From assembly GCF_000969605.1 (NCBI RefSeq), contig NZ_JZUE01000010.1, positions 62,001 through 126,000 on the forward strand: 64,000 bases of DNA. The letters are read 5' to 3'. The translations under genes and the position numbers were made by a program. The notes beneath the pieces are model-generated. The model ran no database searches and had not been told where the DNA came from. It worked only from the letters and a program-made list of their open reading frames with translations. Below are positions 9,253-16,874 of this stretch, in pieces (positions within the stretch are counted from its first letter, which is position 1; every line of letters begins with the position of its first letter). Origin of the DNA: Aquincola tertiaricarbonis. Its GTDB lineage: Bacteria; Pseudomonadota; Gammaproteobacteria; Burkholderiales; Burkholderiaceae_C.

Positions 9253-10661
9253 CAGATCACCCGCGAGAAGCGCTCCCGCTGGCGGTCGGACTGCAGGTGG
9301 CGGTCGAACACCATGGCGATGGCGCGCACCACGTACCAGCCGGCGGGCGTGATCTGGATGGCGTCCGGGCCCAGCTCCACCAGGCCGGCTTCGGCCAGCG
9401 GTTGCAGCCGGGAGATTTCCTCGCGGAAGTGCTGCGGCACCGAGATCAGGTGCGAAAGTTCGATGGACTCGAACTCCAGCCGGCCCTGGCACATCAGCGC
9501 CATGATCACGGCGCGGCGCAGCAGGTCGTCGCGGCTGAGCGCCAGGCCGCGCTCCACCGCGAAGCGGCCCTGCGCCAGCGCGTCGTACCAGCCCTGCAGG
9601 TCCTTCGCGTTCTGGCTGTAGGAAGCGCCGATGCGGCTGATGGCCGAGGGCCCGAGGCCGATCAGGTCGCAGTCCGGCTGCGTGCTGTAGCCCTGGAAGT
9701 TGCGGTGCAGCCGGCCCTGCCGCTTGGCGATGGCCAGCGGGTCGATGGGCCGGGCGAAGTGGTCCATGCCGATGTACACGTAGCCTGCGTCCAGGAACTG
9801 CGCCACCGCGCCTTCCAGCATCAGCACCCGGTCGGCGGCCGGTGGCAGCTCGGCGGCATGGATGCGCCGCTGCGGCTTGAAGCGTGCAGGCAGGTGGGCA
9901 TAGGCATAGAGCGCGATGCGGTCGGGCTGGAGTTCGATCACCTGCGCGATGGTGGTGGCCACGCTGAGCTGGGTCTGCTGCGGCAGGCCGTAGATCAGGT
10001 CGACGTTGATGGAATCGAAGCCCAGCGCGCGGGCCGACTGCATCAGGCCGCGCACCATCTCCAGCGGCTGCACCCGGTGCACCGCCTGCTGCACGCGGGC
10101 GTCGAAGTCCTGCACGCCGAAGCTCAGCCGGTTGAAGCCCATGCCGCGCAGCGCGGCCAGGCGCTGCGCGTCCACGGTGCGCGGGTCGATCTCGATGGAC
10201 AGCTCCGCCCCCGGCACGACGCGGAAGTGCGCGCGCAGCAGGTCCATCAGCTGCGCCAGTTCCTCGTCGTTCAGGAAGGTGGGCGAGCCACCGCCCAGGT
10301 GCACCTGCGAGACCGCCTGGCCGCGCCCCAGCGCATCCGAATGCAGCGCCACCTCGGCGGCCAGGGCCTGCAGGAAGGGCACCGCGCGCTCATGCCGGCG
10401 GGTGATGACCTTGTTGCAGGCGCAGTAATAGCAGACCGATTCGCAGAACGGCACGTGCACGTAGATCGACAGCGGCTGGCCCCCGCCCACGCTGGCTTCC
10501 GAGCGCAGCCGCAGCGCATTGGCATGGGCATCAGCGCCGAAAGCTTCAATAAAGCGATCAGCCGTAGGATAGGAGGTGTACCGTGGCCCCGGCACGTCGA
10601 ATCGGCGCAGCAACTCGGTGTCCAGGGGGGCGGTGCGAAGAGTGGTACCGATCGCGTTCAT
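9252..10661 (-). CDS. hemN: Oxygen-independent coproporphyrinogen III oxidase
   Basis: 469 residues from the ATG at 10661; a TTG 9 nt further upstream is the only longer start. The radical-SAM 4Fe-4S motif is CESVCYYCAC (C73, C77, C80), preceded by the HemN pattern RYTSYPTADRF and LSIYVHVPFC. HLGGGSPTFL and the C-terminal HemN domain are present. The enzyme decarboxylates coproporphyrinogen III to protoporphyrinogen IX without oxygen, supplying haem for the cbb3 oxidase at low oxygen. It is divergent from fnr, and the intergenic region holds two FNR-box-like sites, so FNR activation is likely. Confidence 0.96.
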   Translation of the reverse strand: MNAIGTTLRTAPLDTELLRRFDVPGPRYTSYPTADRFIEAFGADAHANALRLRSEASVGGGQPLSIYVHVPFCESVCYYCACNKVITRRHERAVPFLQALAAEVALHSDALGRGQAVSQVHLGGGSPTFLNDEELAQLMDLLRAHFRVVPGAELSIEIDPRTVDAQRLAALRGMGFNRLSFGVQDFDARVQQAVHRVQPLEMVRGLMQSARALGFDSINVDLIYGLPQQTQLSVATTIAQVIELQPDRIALYAYAHLPARFKPQRRIHAAELPPAADRVLMLEGAVAQFLDAGYVYIGMDHFARPIDPLAIAKRQGRLHRNFQGYSTQPDCDLIGLGPSAISRIGASYSQNAKDLQGWYDALAQGRFAVERGLALSRDDLLRRAVIMALMCQGRLEFESIELSHLISVPQHFREEISRLQPLAEAGLVELGPDAIQITPAGWYVVRAIAMVFDRHLQSDRQRERFSRVI

Positions 10662-10697
10662 CGCATTCAACTTTGCCGGAGGACCGGCCTGGCGTGC

Positions 10698-10711
10698 TTG
10701 ATGTGGCGCAA
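10698..10711. promoter_or_regulatory. FNR/Anr-box-like site upstream of hemN
   Basis: TTGATGTGGCGCAA: a perfect TTGAT half-site and a degraded partner (CGCAA against ATCAA). It sits about 37-50 nt before the hemN start, a distance compatible with activation of hemN. Confidence 0.55.
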
Positions 10712-10741
10712 CTGCCTGCGAGGGCGGGCGCGCAACAATCC

Positions 10742-10755
10742 TTGACTGAGCTCAA
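10742..10755. promoter_or_regulatory. FNR/Anr-box-like palindrome just before fnr
   Basis: TTGACTGAGCTCAA keeps TTGA-N6-TCAA, close to the FNR consensus TTGAT-N4-ATCAA. Its end lies 16 nt before the fnr GTG start, a position that would suit autorepression. This is an inference from position. Confidence 0.55.
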
Positions 10756-10771
10756 CCAGGACGGCTAAGCA

Positions 10772-11509
10772 GTGAATAGCCCCACACCTACCATTCGCAT
10801 CGAGCCACTCAAGGTGGCTTGCTCCAGTTGCAACCTGCGTGAGCTGTGTCTGCCGCTGGGCCTTTCTCAACCCGACCTGGAGCGCCTGGACACCCTGGTG
10901 GATGCGCGCCGCAACGTGCCGCGCGGCGCGGCGCTGTTCCGCACCGGCGATGCCTTCCATTCGCTCTACGCGGTGCGCACCGGCTTCTTCAAGACCTGCG
11001 TGTCGGCCGAGGACGGCCGCGACCAGGTCACCGGCTTCCAGATGGCCGGCGAGCTGCTGGGGCTGGACGGCATCAGCACCGACCGCCACAACTGCGATGC
11101 GGTGGCGCTGGAGGACTCGCAGGTGTGCGTGATCCCGTTCAGCGAGCTGGAGAACCTCTCGCGCGAGTTCACCGACCTGCAGCGGCAGTTCCACAAGATC
11201 ATGAGCCGCGAGATCGTTCGCGACCACGGCGTGATGCTGCTGCTGGGCAGCATGCGGGCCGAGGAGCGGCTGGCCGCCTTCCTGCTCAACCTCACGCAGC
11301 GGCTGCAGTCGCGCGGCTTCTCGGCCTCGGCCCTGGTGCTGCGCATGACGCGCGAGGAGATCGGCAGCTACCTGGGCCTGAAGCTGGAGACGGTCAGCCG
11401 CACCTTCTCCAAGTTCCAGGAGGAAGGGCTGCTGGAGGTCAAGCAGCGCCATATCCGCATCGCCGATCAGGAAGGCCTGCGCAAGCTGGTCAACGCGTCG
11501 ACCTGCTGA
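10772..11509 (+). CDS. fnr: FNR/Anr-type oxygen-sensing transcriptional regulator
   Basis: 245 residues with a GTG start. The iron-sulphur cysteines of FNR are all there: C17, C20 and C26 in CSSCNLREL-C, and C119 in the VCVIPF motif, equivalent to C122 of E. coli FNR. A cyclic-nucleotide-type beta barrel and dimer helix follow, then a C-terminal helix-turn-helix, MTREEIGSYLGLKLETVSRTFSKFQ, with the E-x-x-S-R recognition residues of FNR. Under low oxygen it should bind TTGAT-N4-ATCAA boxes, of which good examples stand before ccoN, ccoI and hemN. Its last 20 nt overlap the end of the convergent small membrane gene. Confidence 0.95.
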   Translation: MNSPTPTIRIEPLKVACSSCNLRELCLPLGLSQPDLERLDTLVDARRNVPRGAALFRTGDAFHSLYAVRTGFFKTCVSAEDGRDQVTGFQMAGELLGLDGISTDRHNCDAVALEDSQVCVIPFSELENLSREFTDLQRQFHKIMSREIVRDHGVMLLLGSMRAEERLAAFLLNLTQRLQSRGFSASALVLRMTREEIGSYLGLKLETVSRTFSKFQEEGLLEVKQRHIRIADQEGLRKLVNASTC

Positions 11510-11735
11510 GCACCGGCTCGCCCAGCAGCTGGGTGATGGCGCCGGCGGTGGCGATCACCGCCCAGAAGATCAGGAAGGTGACGGTGTAGACCGCGCTGTG
11601 GCTCCAGCCGATCGGCTCCTGGCCGAACCAGGTGAGCGAGGCGGGGTCGACCACCGCGAACACCAGCATCTCCAGCACGCCGGCCATCACGAAGGCCGGC
11701 CAGCCGATCAGCACGGCGCGCAGCGCGAAGCTCAC
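11490..11735 (-). CDS. Small membrane protein at the end of the cco operon
   Basis: 81 residues, with GTG start at 11735 overlapping the stop of the preceding gene (GTGA). Two strong transmembrane helices, AVLIGWPAFVMAGVLEMLVFAVV and VYTVTFLIFWAVIATAGAITQLL, flank a short loop (DPASLTWFGQEPIGWSHSA). I do not know a characterised family. Its position after fixH suggests an accessory role in cbb3 oxidase assembly, as inference only. The 3' end runs 20 nt into the convergent fnr gene. Confidence 0.65.
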   Translation of the reverse strand: MSFALRAVLIGWPAFVMAGVLEMLVFAVVDPASLTWFGQEPIGWSHSAVYTVTFLIFWAVIATAGAITQLLGEPVLSRSTR

Positions 11736-11977
11736 GGCCGGGCCTCGGGCTCGGCGGGCGTTTGCCGCGGCGCCGGGGCCGGTGCCGGCGTGTCCACCGT
11801 GAGCTGCGTGACGGCGCGCGGAATGGCCGAAGGCGCCACCACCGGGTCGGCGCCGCGCACCGCGATCACCGCGGTGGCGATGCCGGCCACCACCACCGCG
11901 GCGGGGCCGGCCACCACAAGCCACACGGCGGGCACGCGCCACCAGGGCATCACGGGTTGCACATCGAGCGATTTCAT
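11732..11977 (-). CDS. FixH/CcoH-like protein, short form
   Basis: 81 residues. The N-terminal part, MPWWRVPAVWLVVAGPAAVVVAGIATAVIAVRGADPVV, matches the membrane anchor of FixH/CcoH. Typical FixH (about 150-170 residues) then has a periplasmic domain beginning with an xDYYxxG motif. Here this is replaced by about 35 residues of A/P/T/Q-rich sequence. It is therefore either a truncated FixH or a reduced form that keeps only the membrane segment, which in CcoH contacts the oxidase. It sits directly downstream of ccoG, the usual place for fixH. Confidence 0.65.
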   Translation of the reverse strand: MKSLDVQPVMPWWRVPAVWLVVAGPAAVVVAGIATAVIAVRGADPVVAPSAIPRAVTQLTVDTPAPAPAPRQTPAEPEARP

Positions 11978-11999
11978 GACGGATCCTCGGGCGCCTGTT

Positions 12000-13415
12000 T
12001 CAGCGCGGAACGACGAAGGTGGACTTCTCGGTGACGTCGGCCGGCAGGCTGCCGGGCTCGGACACCACCTGGAAGCGGAGCGGATGCGCGCCGCTGCCCA
12101 GCGACTGCGCGGCCTGCGGCGGCAGCTGCACCTGCAGCACGAACCAGCGGGCCTCGGCGGGCTGCAGCACCAGTGGCGCATGCTCGGCCAGCTGCGCGCC
12201 TTCGATGCCGCTGACCGTCAGCCGGTAGCGCTGCACCTCGCTGCTGGCGTTCATCAGCTGCAGCCGGTAGACGTTCTCGATGCGGCCTTCGTCGACGATG
12301 CGCGCCAGCGAGGCACGGTCGCGCACCACGTCCACCTTCAGTGGCGAGCGCTGCATCAGGCTGACGATGAACGCGCCGGAGATCAGCAGCAGCACCGCGC
12401 CATACACCAGCACCCGCGGCCGCGCGATGCGCCGCAGCAGCTGGCCGGGCGCCTGCACGTCCAGCGCCATCGCGTTCTGGGTGGCATAGCGGATCAGCCC
12501 GCGCGGCTGGTGCATCTTGTCCATCACGCCGTTGCAGGCGTCGATGCAGGCGGTGCAGGCGATGCATTCGTACTGCAGGCCGTTGCGGATGTCGATGCCG
12601 GTGGGGCATACCTGCACGCACAGGCCGCAGTCGATGCAGTCGCCCACGCCCAGGCTGGCCTTGTCGGCATCGCGACCGCGCTTGCCACGCGGCTCGCCGC
12701 GCTTCTCGTCGTAGCTGACGATCAGCGTGTCGTGGTCGAACATCGCGCTCTGGAAGCGGGCATAGGGGCACATGTACTTGCACACCTGCTCGCGCATGAA
12801 GCCGGCGTTGCCATAGGTGGCGAAGCCGTAGAACAGCACCCAGAACCACTCCCACGGCCCGAAGCTCAGCGTGAAGGCCTCGGCCCACAGCGTGCGGATG
12901 GGCGTGAAGTAGCCGACGAAGGTGAAGCCCGTCCACAGCGCGATGGCCAGCCAGATGGCGTGCTTGCCGCCCTTGCGCCACAGCTTCTCGACGTTCCAGC
13001 GGCCGGCATCGAGCTTCATGCGGGCGCCGCGCTCGCCCTCCAGCCGGTGCTCCACCCACAGGAAGATCTCGGTGTAGACCGTCTGCGGGCAGGCATAGCC
13101 GCACCACAGCCGGCCGCCCACCGCGGTGAAGAAGAACAGCGCATAGGCGCTGAGGATCAGCAGCCCGGTGAGGTAGATGAAGTCCTGTGGATACAGGATC
13201 AGGTCGAAGATGTAGAAGCGCCGCGCCGCCAGGTCGAACAGCACCGCCGGGCGGCCCTCCCAGCGCAGCCAGGGCAGGCCGTAGAACAGGATCTGCGTGA
13301 ACCACACCATGGCCCAGCGCCATGACGCGAACCAGCCCTTGACCGAACGCGGATAGACCTTCTTCTGGGACTCGTACAGCCACACGACACGCGTGGGCTT
13401 GGGCTGGGCGGACAT
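12000..13415 (-). CDS. ccoG: Cytochrome c oxidase accessory protein CcoG (polyferredoxin)
   Basis: 471 residues, typical for CcoG/RdxA/FixG. Five or so N-terminal membrane helices include the CGYACPQTVYTEIF motif. Two ferredoxin-like clusters, CIDCGLCVQVCPTG and CIACTACIDACN, follow, and the C-terminal 120 residues are an Ig-like periplasmic domain beginning after a further membrane helix. CcoG is a cupric reductase that supplies Cu(I) for the CuB centre of cbb3 oxidase. It starts 6 nt after ccoP, so it belongs to the same transcript as ccoNOQP. Confidence 0.95.
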   Translation of the reverse strand: MSAQPKPTRVVWLYESQKKVYPRSVKGWFASWRWAMVWFTQILFYGLPWLRWEGRPAVLFDLAARRFYIFDLILYPQDFIYLTGLLILSAYALFFFTAVGGRLWCGYACPQTVYTEIFLWVEHRLEGERGARMKLDAGRWNVEKLWRKGGKHAIWLAIALWTGFTFVGYFTPIRTLWAEAFTLSFGPWEWFWVLFYGFATYGNAGFMREQVCKYMCPYARFQSAMFDHDTLIVSYDEKRGEPRGKRGRDADKASLGVGDCIDCGLCVQVCPTGIDIRNGLQYECIACTACIDACNGVMDKMHQPRGLIRYATQNAMALDVQAPGQLLRRIARPRVLVYGAVLLLISGAFIVSLMQRSPLKVDVVRDRASLARIVDEGRIENVYRLQLMNASSEVQRYRLTVSGIEGAQLAEHAPLVLQPAEARWFVLQVQLPPQAAQSLGSGAHPLRFQVVSEPGSLPADVTEKSTFVVPR

Positions 13416-13421
13416 GACGGA

Positions 13422-14339
13422 TCAGGGCGCCTTGGCCACCGTGGCAGGCTGCGAGAGGTTCCACACGTAGGCGGCCAGCACGTTGATCTGCTCCGGGCTC
13501 AGCCGCGTGCCATGGGCCGGCATCACGTTGGTCTTGCCGTTGGTGATCATCGCGATGATGGCTGCCTCGCCATAGCCGTGCAGCCAGATGCGGTCGCTGA
13601 GGTTGGGCGCACCCAGCGCCGGGTTGCCCTGGCCACGCGGACCGTGGCAGGCCGCGCAGGCGCTGAACTTGTCCTTGCCCAGGTGGGCGGCGATGGCGTC
13701 GTGCGGCGCGCCCGACAGGCTCAGCACGTACTGGGCGACATTGCGCACGTCCTGGGAGCTGCCCACCGCCGCGGCCATCGGCGGCATCATGCCCTGGCGG
13801 CCCTGGGTGATGGTCTCGACGATCTTCTCGTGCGAGCCGCCCCACAGCCAGTCGCGGTCCGTCAGGTTGGGGAAGCCCTTGCTTCCGCGGGCATCCGCAC
13901 CGTGGCAGGTGGCGCAGTTGTTGGCGAACAGCCGCTCGCCGATGCCCATGGCCTGCTCGTTGCGCGCCAGTTCCTCCACCGGCTTGCCGGTGAAGGCCGC
14001 ATACACCGGGGCCGCGGCCTCGCGGGCCTTGGCCTTCTCGGCATCCAGCTGGCCGGCGCTGGACCAGCCCAGCGTACCCTGGTGGCTGCCCAGGCCCGGA
14101 TAGGTGGTCAGGTAGATGGCGGCGAACAGCACCGTGATGATGAACAGCCACATCCACCAGCGCGGCAGCGGGTTGTTCAGCTCCACCAGGTTGTCGTCCC
14201 ACACGTGGCCGGTGGTGTTGTCGTCGGCCATCACGCGGCGGCGTGCCGCGATGAACAGCAGGGCCAGGCAGAACACCAGGCTGACGATGGTGGCGCCTGC
14301 GACGAAGAGCGCCCAGCCGCTGTTGATGAAGTCGCTCAT
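13422..14339 (-). CDS. ccoP: cbb3-type cytochrome c oxidase subunit III (dihaem)
   Basis: 305 residues from the ATG that overlaps the ccoQ stop. The N-terminus has two membrane helices (FVAGATIVSLVFCLALLFIA and WMWLFIITVLFAAIYL) around the FixP_N motif VWDDNLVELNNPLPRWW. Two c-type haem sites follow: CATCH at residues 142-146 and CAACH at 228-232, with likely methionine ligands in the MMPPMAA and NVMPAHG segments. CcoP takes electrons from soluble cytochrome c and passes them to CcoO. It lies fourth in the ccoNOQP order. Confidence 0.96.
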   Translation of the reverse strand: MSDFINSGWALFVAGATIVSLVFCLALLFIAARRRVMADDNTTGHVWDDNLVELNNPLPRWWMWLFIITVLFAAIYLTTYPGLGSHQGTLGWSSAGQLDAEKAKAREAAAPVYAAFTGKPVEELARNEQAMGIGERLFANNCATCHGADARGSKGFPNLTDRDWLWGGSHEKIVETITQGRQGMMPPMAAAVGSSQDVRNVAQYVLSLSGAPHDAIAAHLGKDKFSACAACHGPRGQGNPALGAPNLSDRIWLHGYGEAAIIAMITNGKTNVMPAHGTRLSPEQINVLAAYVWNLSQPATVAKAP

Positions 14340-14497
14340 GAGCTCCTTCCTTCCTTGTGCATGTCGTCGTTGAAGGGCAGCAGCGCGGCTTCGTCCAGCG
14401 CGGCGCGGCGGGTGGGCAGCCACACCCACACGGCCAGTGCGATGAACAGCACCAGGCCGCACAGCGTCACGGCGCTGCGGAGAACGTTGATGTCCAT
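14336..14497 (-). CDS. ccoQ: cbb3-type cytochrome c oxidase subunit CcoQ
   Basis: 53 residues. One transmembrane helix (AVTLCGLVLFIALAVWVWLP) is followed by the CcoQ-type cytoplasmic tail AALDEAALLPFNDD. CcoQ is a small subunit that stabilises assembly of the oxidase. It begins 17 nt after ccoO and overlaps ccoP by 4 nt. Confidence 0.9.
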   Translation of the reverse strand: MDINVLRSAVTLCGLVLFIALAVWVWLPTRRAALDEAALLPFNDDMHKEGRSS

Positions 14498-14514
14498 GGT
14501 GGTGTGCCTTCCGT

Positions 14515-15135
14515 CTACTTGGCGTGGGTGCCCATGACCTGCAGGTAGGCCACCAGCGCATCCAGCTCGGTCTTGCCCTTGACGGCCTCGGCCGCGCCGG
14601 CGATGTCGGCGTCGCTGTAGGGCACGCCCAGCGTGCGCAGCGTGGCCAGGTGCTTGGGCAGCGAGGCGGCGTCCACCGCGGTGCGCTCCAGCCAGGGGTA
14701 GGCCGGCATGTTGGATTCGGGCACCAGGTCGCGCGGGTTGATCAGGTGCACCCGATGCCATTCGTCGCTGTACTTGCTGCCCACGCGGGCCAGGTCGGGG
14801 CCGGTGCGCTTGCTGCCCCACTGGAAGGGGTGGTCGTAGACGAACTCGCCGGCCTTGGAGGGCTGGCCATAGCGCAGCGTCTCGGCCAGCAGCGGGCGGA
14901 TCATCTGCGAATGGCAGTTGTAGCAACCCTCGCGGGTGTACACGTCGCGGCCGGCGAGCTGCAGCGCGGTGTAGGGCTTGAGGCCTTCGACCGGCTGCGT
15001 GGTGCTGCGCTGGAAGAACAGCGGCACGATCTCGACCAGCCCGCCGACGGCCACCGTCAGCAGGATCAGCACGATCATCAGGAAGTTGCTGGTCTCGATG
15101 CGCTGGTGGCCGCGTGCCTGGGTGTCATTGCTCAT
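14515..15135 (-). CDS. ccoO: cbb3-type cytochrome c oxidase subunit II (monohaem)
   Basis: 206 residues with one N-terminal membrane anchor ([24 protein letters not shown]). The haem c site is C71-Y-N-C74-H75 in [13 protein letters not shown], and the likely sixth ligand is the methionine of SNMPAYPWL. CcoO carries electrons from CcoP to the haem b of CcoN. The [21 protein letters not shown] segment is highly conserved in this subunit. It begins 14 nt after ccoN. Confidence 0.97.
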   Translation of the reverse strand: MSNDTQARGHQRIETSNFLMIVLILLTVAVGGLVEIVPLFFQRSTTQPVEGLKPYTALQLAGRDVYTREGCYNCHSQMIRPLLAETLRYGQPSKAGEFVYDHPFQWGSKRTGPDLARVGSKYSDEWHRVHLINPRDLVPESNMPAYPWLERTAVDAASLPKHLATLRTLGVPYSDADIAGAAEAVKGKTELDALVAYLQVMGTHAK

Positions 15136-15149
15136 GTTGTGTTGCTCCT

Positions 15150-16589
15150 TCAGGCGCGCACGAGTTGCGGCGCATAGGCCACGCTGCGGCGGCCGCCACG
15201 CACGGTCATCACCACGTTCCAGGCCATCAGCACCATGCCGCCCAGGTACAGCAGGCCGCCCAGCAGGCGCACCACGTAGAAGGGGAAGGTGGCCTTGACG
15301 CTCTCGACGAAGGTGTAGACGAGGGTGCCGTCAGGATTCACCGCGCGCCACATCAGGCCCTGCATCACGCCGGCGATCCACATCGCGGCGATGTAGAGCA
15401 CGATGCCCAGCGTGGCCGTCCAGAAGTGCAGCTCGATGGCCTTGACGCTGAACATCTCGGTGCGGCCGTACAGCCGCGGGATCAGGTGGTACAGCGAGCC
15501 CATGGAGATCAGGCCCACCCAGCCCAGCGCGCCGGAGTGCACGTGGCCGATCGTCCAGTCGGTGTAGTGCGACAGCGCATTGACCGTCTTGATGGACATC
15601 ATCGGGCCCTCGAAGGTGCTCATGCCGTAGAACGACAGGGCCACGATCAGGAACTTGAGGATGGGGTCGTCGCGCAGCTTGTGCCAGGCACCGCTGAGCG
15701 TCATCACGCCGTTGATCATGCCGCCCCAGCTGGGCGCCAGCAGCACCAGCGAGAACACCATGCCCACCGACTGCGCCCAGTCGGGCAGGGCGGTGTAGTG
15801 CAGGTGGTGCGGGCCCGCCCACATGTAGGTGAAGATCAGGGCCCAGAAGTGCACGATGGACAGCCGGTAGCTGTACACCGGCCGCTCGGCCTGCTTGGGG
15901 ATGTAGTAGTACATCATCCCGAGGAAGCCGGCCGTGAGGAAGAAGCCGACCGCGTTATGGCCGTACCACCACTGCACCATGGCGTCCTGCACGCCGGCAT
16001 AGGCCGAGTAGCTCTTCATCATGCCGGCCGGCAGCGCCGCGCTGTTGACGATGTGCAGCAGCGCCACGGCGATGATGAAGGCGCCAAAGAACCAGTTGGC
16101 CACGTAGATGTGACGCACCTTGCGGATGCCGATGGTGCCGAAGAACACGATGGCATAGCTGACCCACACCACGGCGATCAGGATGTCGATCGGCCACTCC
16201 AGCTCGGCGTATTCCTTGCCCTGCGTGAAGCCCATGGGCAGCGAGATGGCCGCGGCCAGGATCACCAGCTGCCAGCCCCAGAAGGTGAACTTGGCCAGCC
16301 AGGGCAGGAACAGCGGCGTCTGGCAGGTGCGCTGCACCACGTGGTAGCTGGTGGCAAACAGCGCGCAGCCACCGAAGGCGAAGATCACCGCATTGGTGTG
16401 CAGCGGGCGCAGGCGGCCGTAGCTGAGCCAGGGGATGCCGAAGTTGAGTTCGGGCCAGGTGAGTTGCGCGGCGATGAACACGCCCACCGCCATGCCCACC
16501 ACGCCCCACAGGACTGCCGCGAGCGAGAAGCCACGCACGGCGTCGTCGGTGTAGGCCACCGCGTTTGAAGAGACTGGATTGGCAGCCAT
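15150..16589 (-). CDS. ccoN: cbb3-type cytochrome c oxidase subunit I (catalytic)
   Basis: 479 residues and about twelve transmembrane segments. Conserved blocks include [26 protein letters not shown] (haem b histidine), [26 protein letters not shown] (CuB histidine and the crosslinked tyrosine region), [28 protein letters not shown] (the CuB histidine pair), and [17 protein letters not shown] (haem ligands). It is the site of oxygen reduction in the high-affinity, proton-pumping oxidase. A perfect FNR box lies about 70 nt upstream of the ATG, so transcription should rise at low oxygen. It heads the ccoNOQP-G operon. Confidence 0.98.
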   Translation of the reverse strand: MAANPVSSNAVAYTDDAVRGFSLAAVLWGVVGMAVGVFIAAQLTWPELNFGIPWLSYGRLRPLHTNAVIFAFGGCALFATSYHVVQRTCQTPLFLPWLAKFTFWGWQLVILAAAISLPMGFTQGKEYAELEWPIDILIAVVWVSYAIVFFGTIGIRKVRHIYVANWFFGAFIIAVALLHIVNSAALPAGMMKSYSAYAGVQDAMVQWWYGHNAVGFFLTAGFLGMMYYYIPKQAERPVYSYRLSIVHFWALIFTYMWAGPHHLHYTALPDWAQSVGMVFSLVLLAPSWGGMINGVMTLSGAWHKLRDDPILKFLIVALSFYGMSTFEGPMMSIKTVNALSHYTDWTIGHVHSGALGWVGLISMGSLYHLIPRLYGRTEMFSVKAIELHFWTATLGIVLYIAAMWIAGVMQGLMWRAVNPDGTLVYTFVESVKATFPFYVVRLLGGLLYLGGMVLMAWNVVMTVRGGRRSVAYAPQLVRA

Positions 16590-16656
16590 CGGCCGCCTCC
16601 TTTCCGAGCTTGTGAGAGGACAGCCCGGATTGTTGGGACAAGGCCTTCAAGCGGCC

Positions 16657-16670
16657 TTGATGCGGATCAA
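16657..16670. promoter_or_regulatory. Perfect FNR/Anr box upstream of ccoN
   Basis: TTGATGCGGATCAA matches the FNR consensus TTGAT-N4-ATCAA at every fixed base. Its centre is about 74 nt before the ccoN ATG. It overlaps the ccoS stop codon, whose complement TCA is 16667-16669. Confidence 0.85.
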
Positions 16671-16843
16671 TCGCCGCCAGTGCCGTGGGAACCGGGTGTG
16701 GTTTCCACGCCTTCTTGCAGGATGTCCTCGCCTGCGCGCTGCAGGTCGTCGAACTGGCCGCCGAACAGCGCCCAGGCGAAGGCACCCATGATGGCCAGGA
16801 CCAGCAGGGCCGACATCGGGATGAGCAGGTACAGGATGTCCAT
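16667..16843 (-). CDS. ccoS: cbb3 oxidase assembly protein CcoS
   Basis: 58 residues. It opens MDILYLLIPMSALLVLAIMGAFAWALFGGQFDDLQ, the diagnostic CcoS/FixS pattern of one transmembrane helix followed by W-x-x-x-x-G-Q-F/Y-D-D-L. The rest is a short acidic tail. CcoS is needed to insert haem b and CuB into CcoN. It lies 31 nt downstream of ccoI on the same strand, the common ccoI-ccoS pairing. Confidence 0.93.
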   Translation of the reverse strand: MDILYLLIPMSALLVLAIMGAFAWALFGGQFDDLQRAGEDILQEGVETTPGSHGTGGD

Positions 16844-16874
16844 GGTGCGATGCGTGGGAACTTGTCTAGACGAG

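Noticed and set aside
11974-14202. A 742-codon open frame on the minus strand across ccoG and ccoP
   Set aside because: It runs in another frame of two well-conserved genes and has random R/A/G-rich composition.
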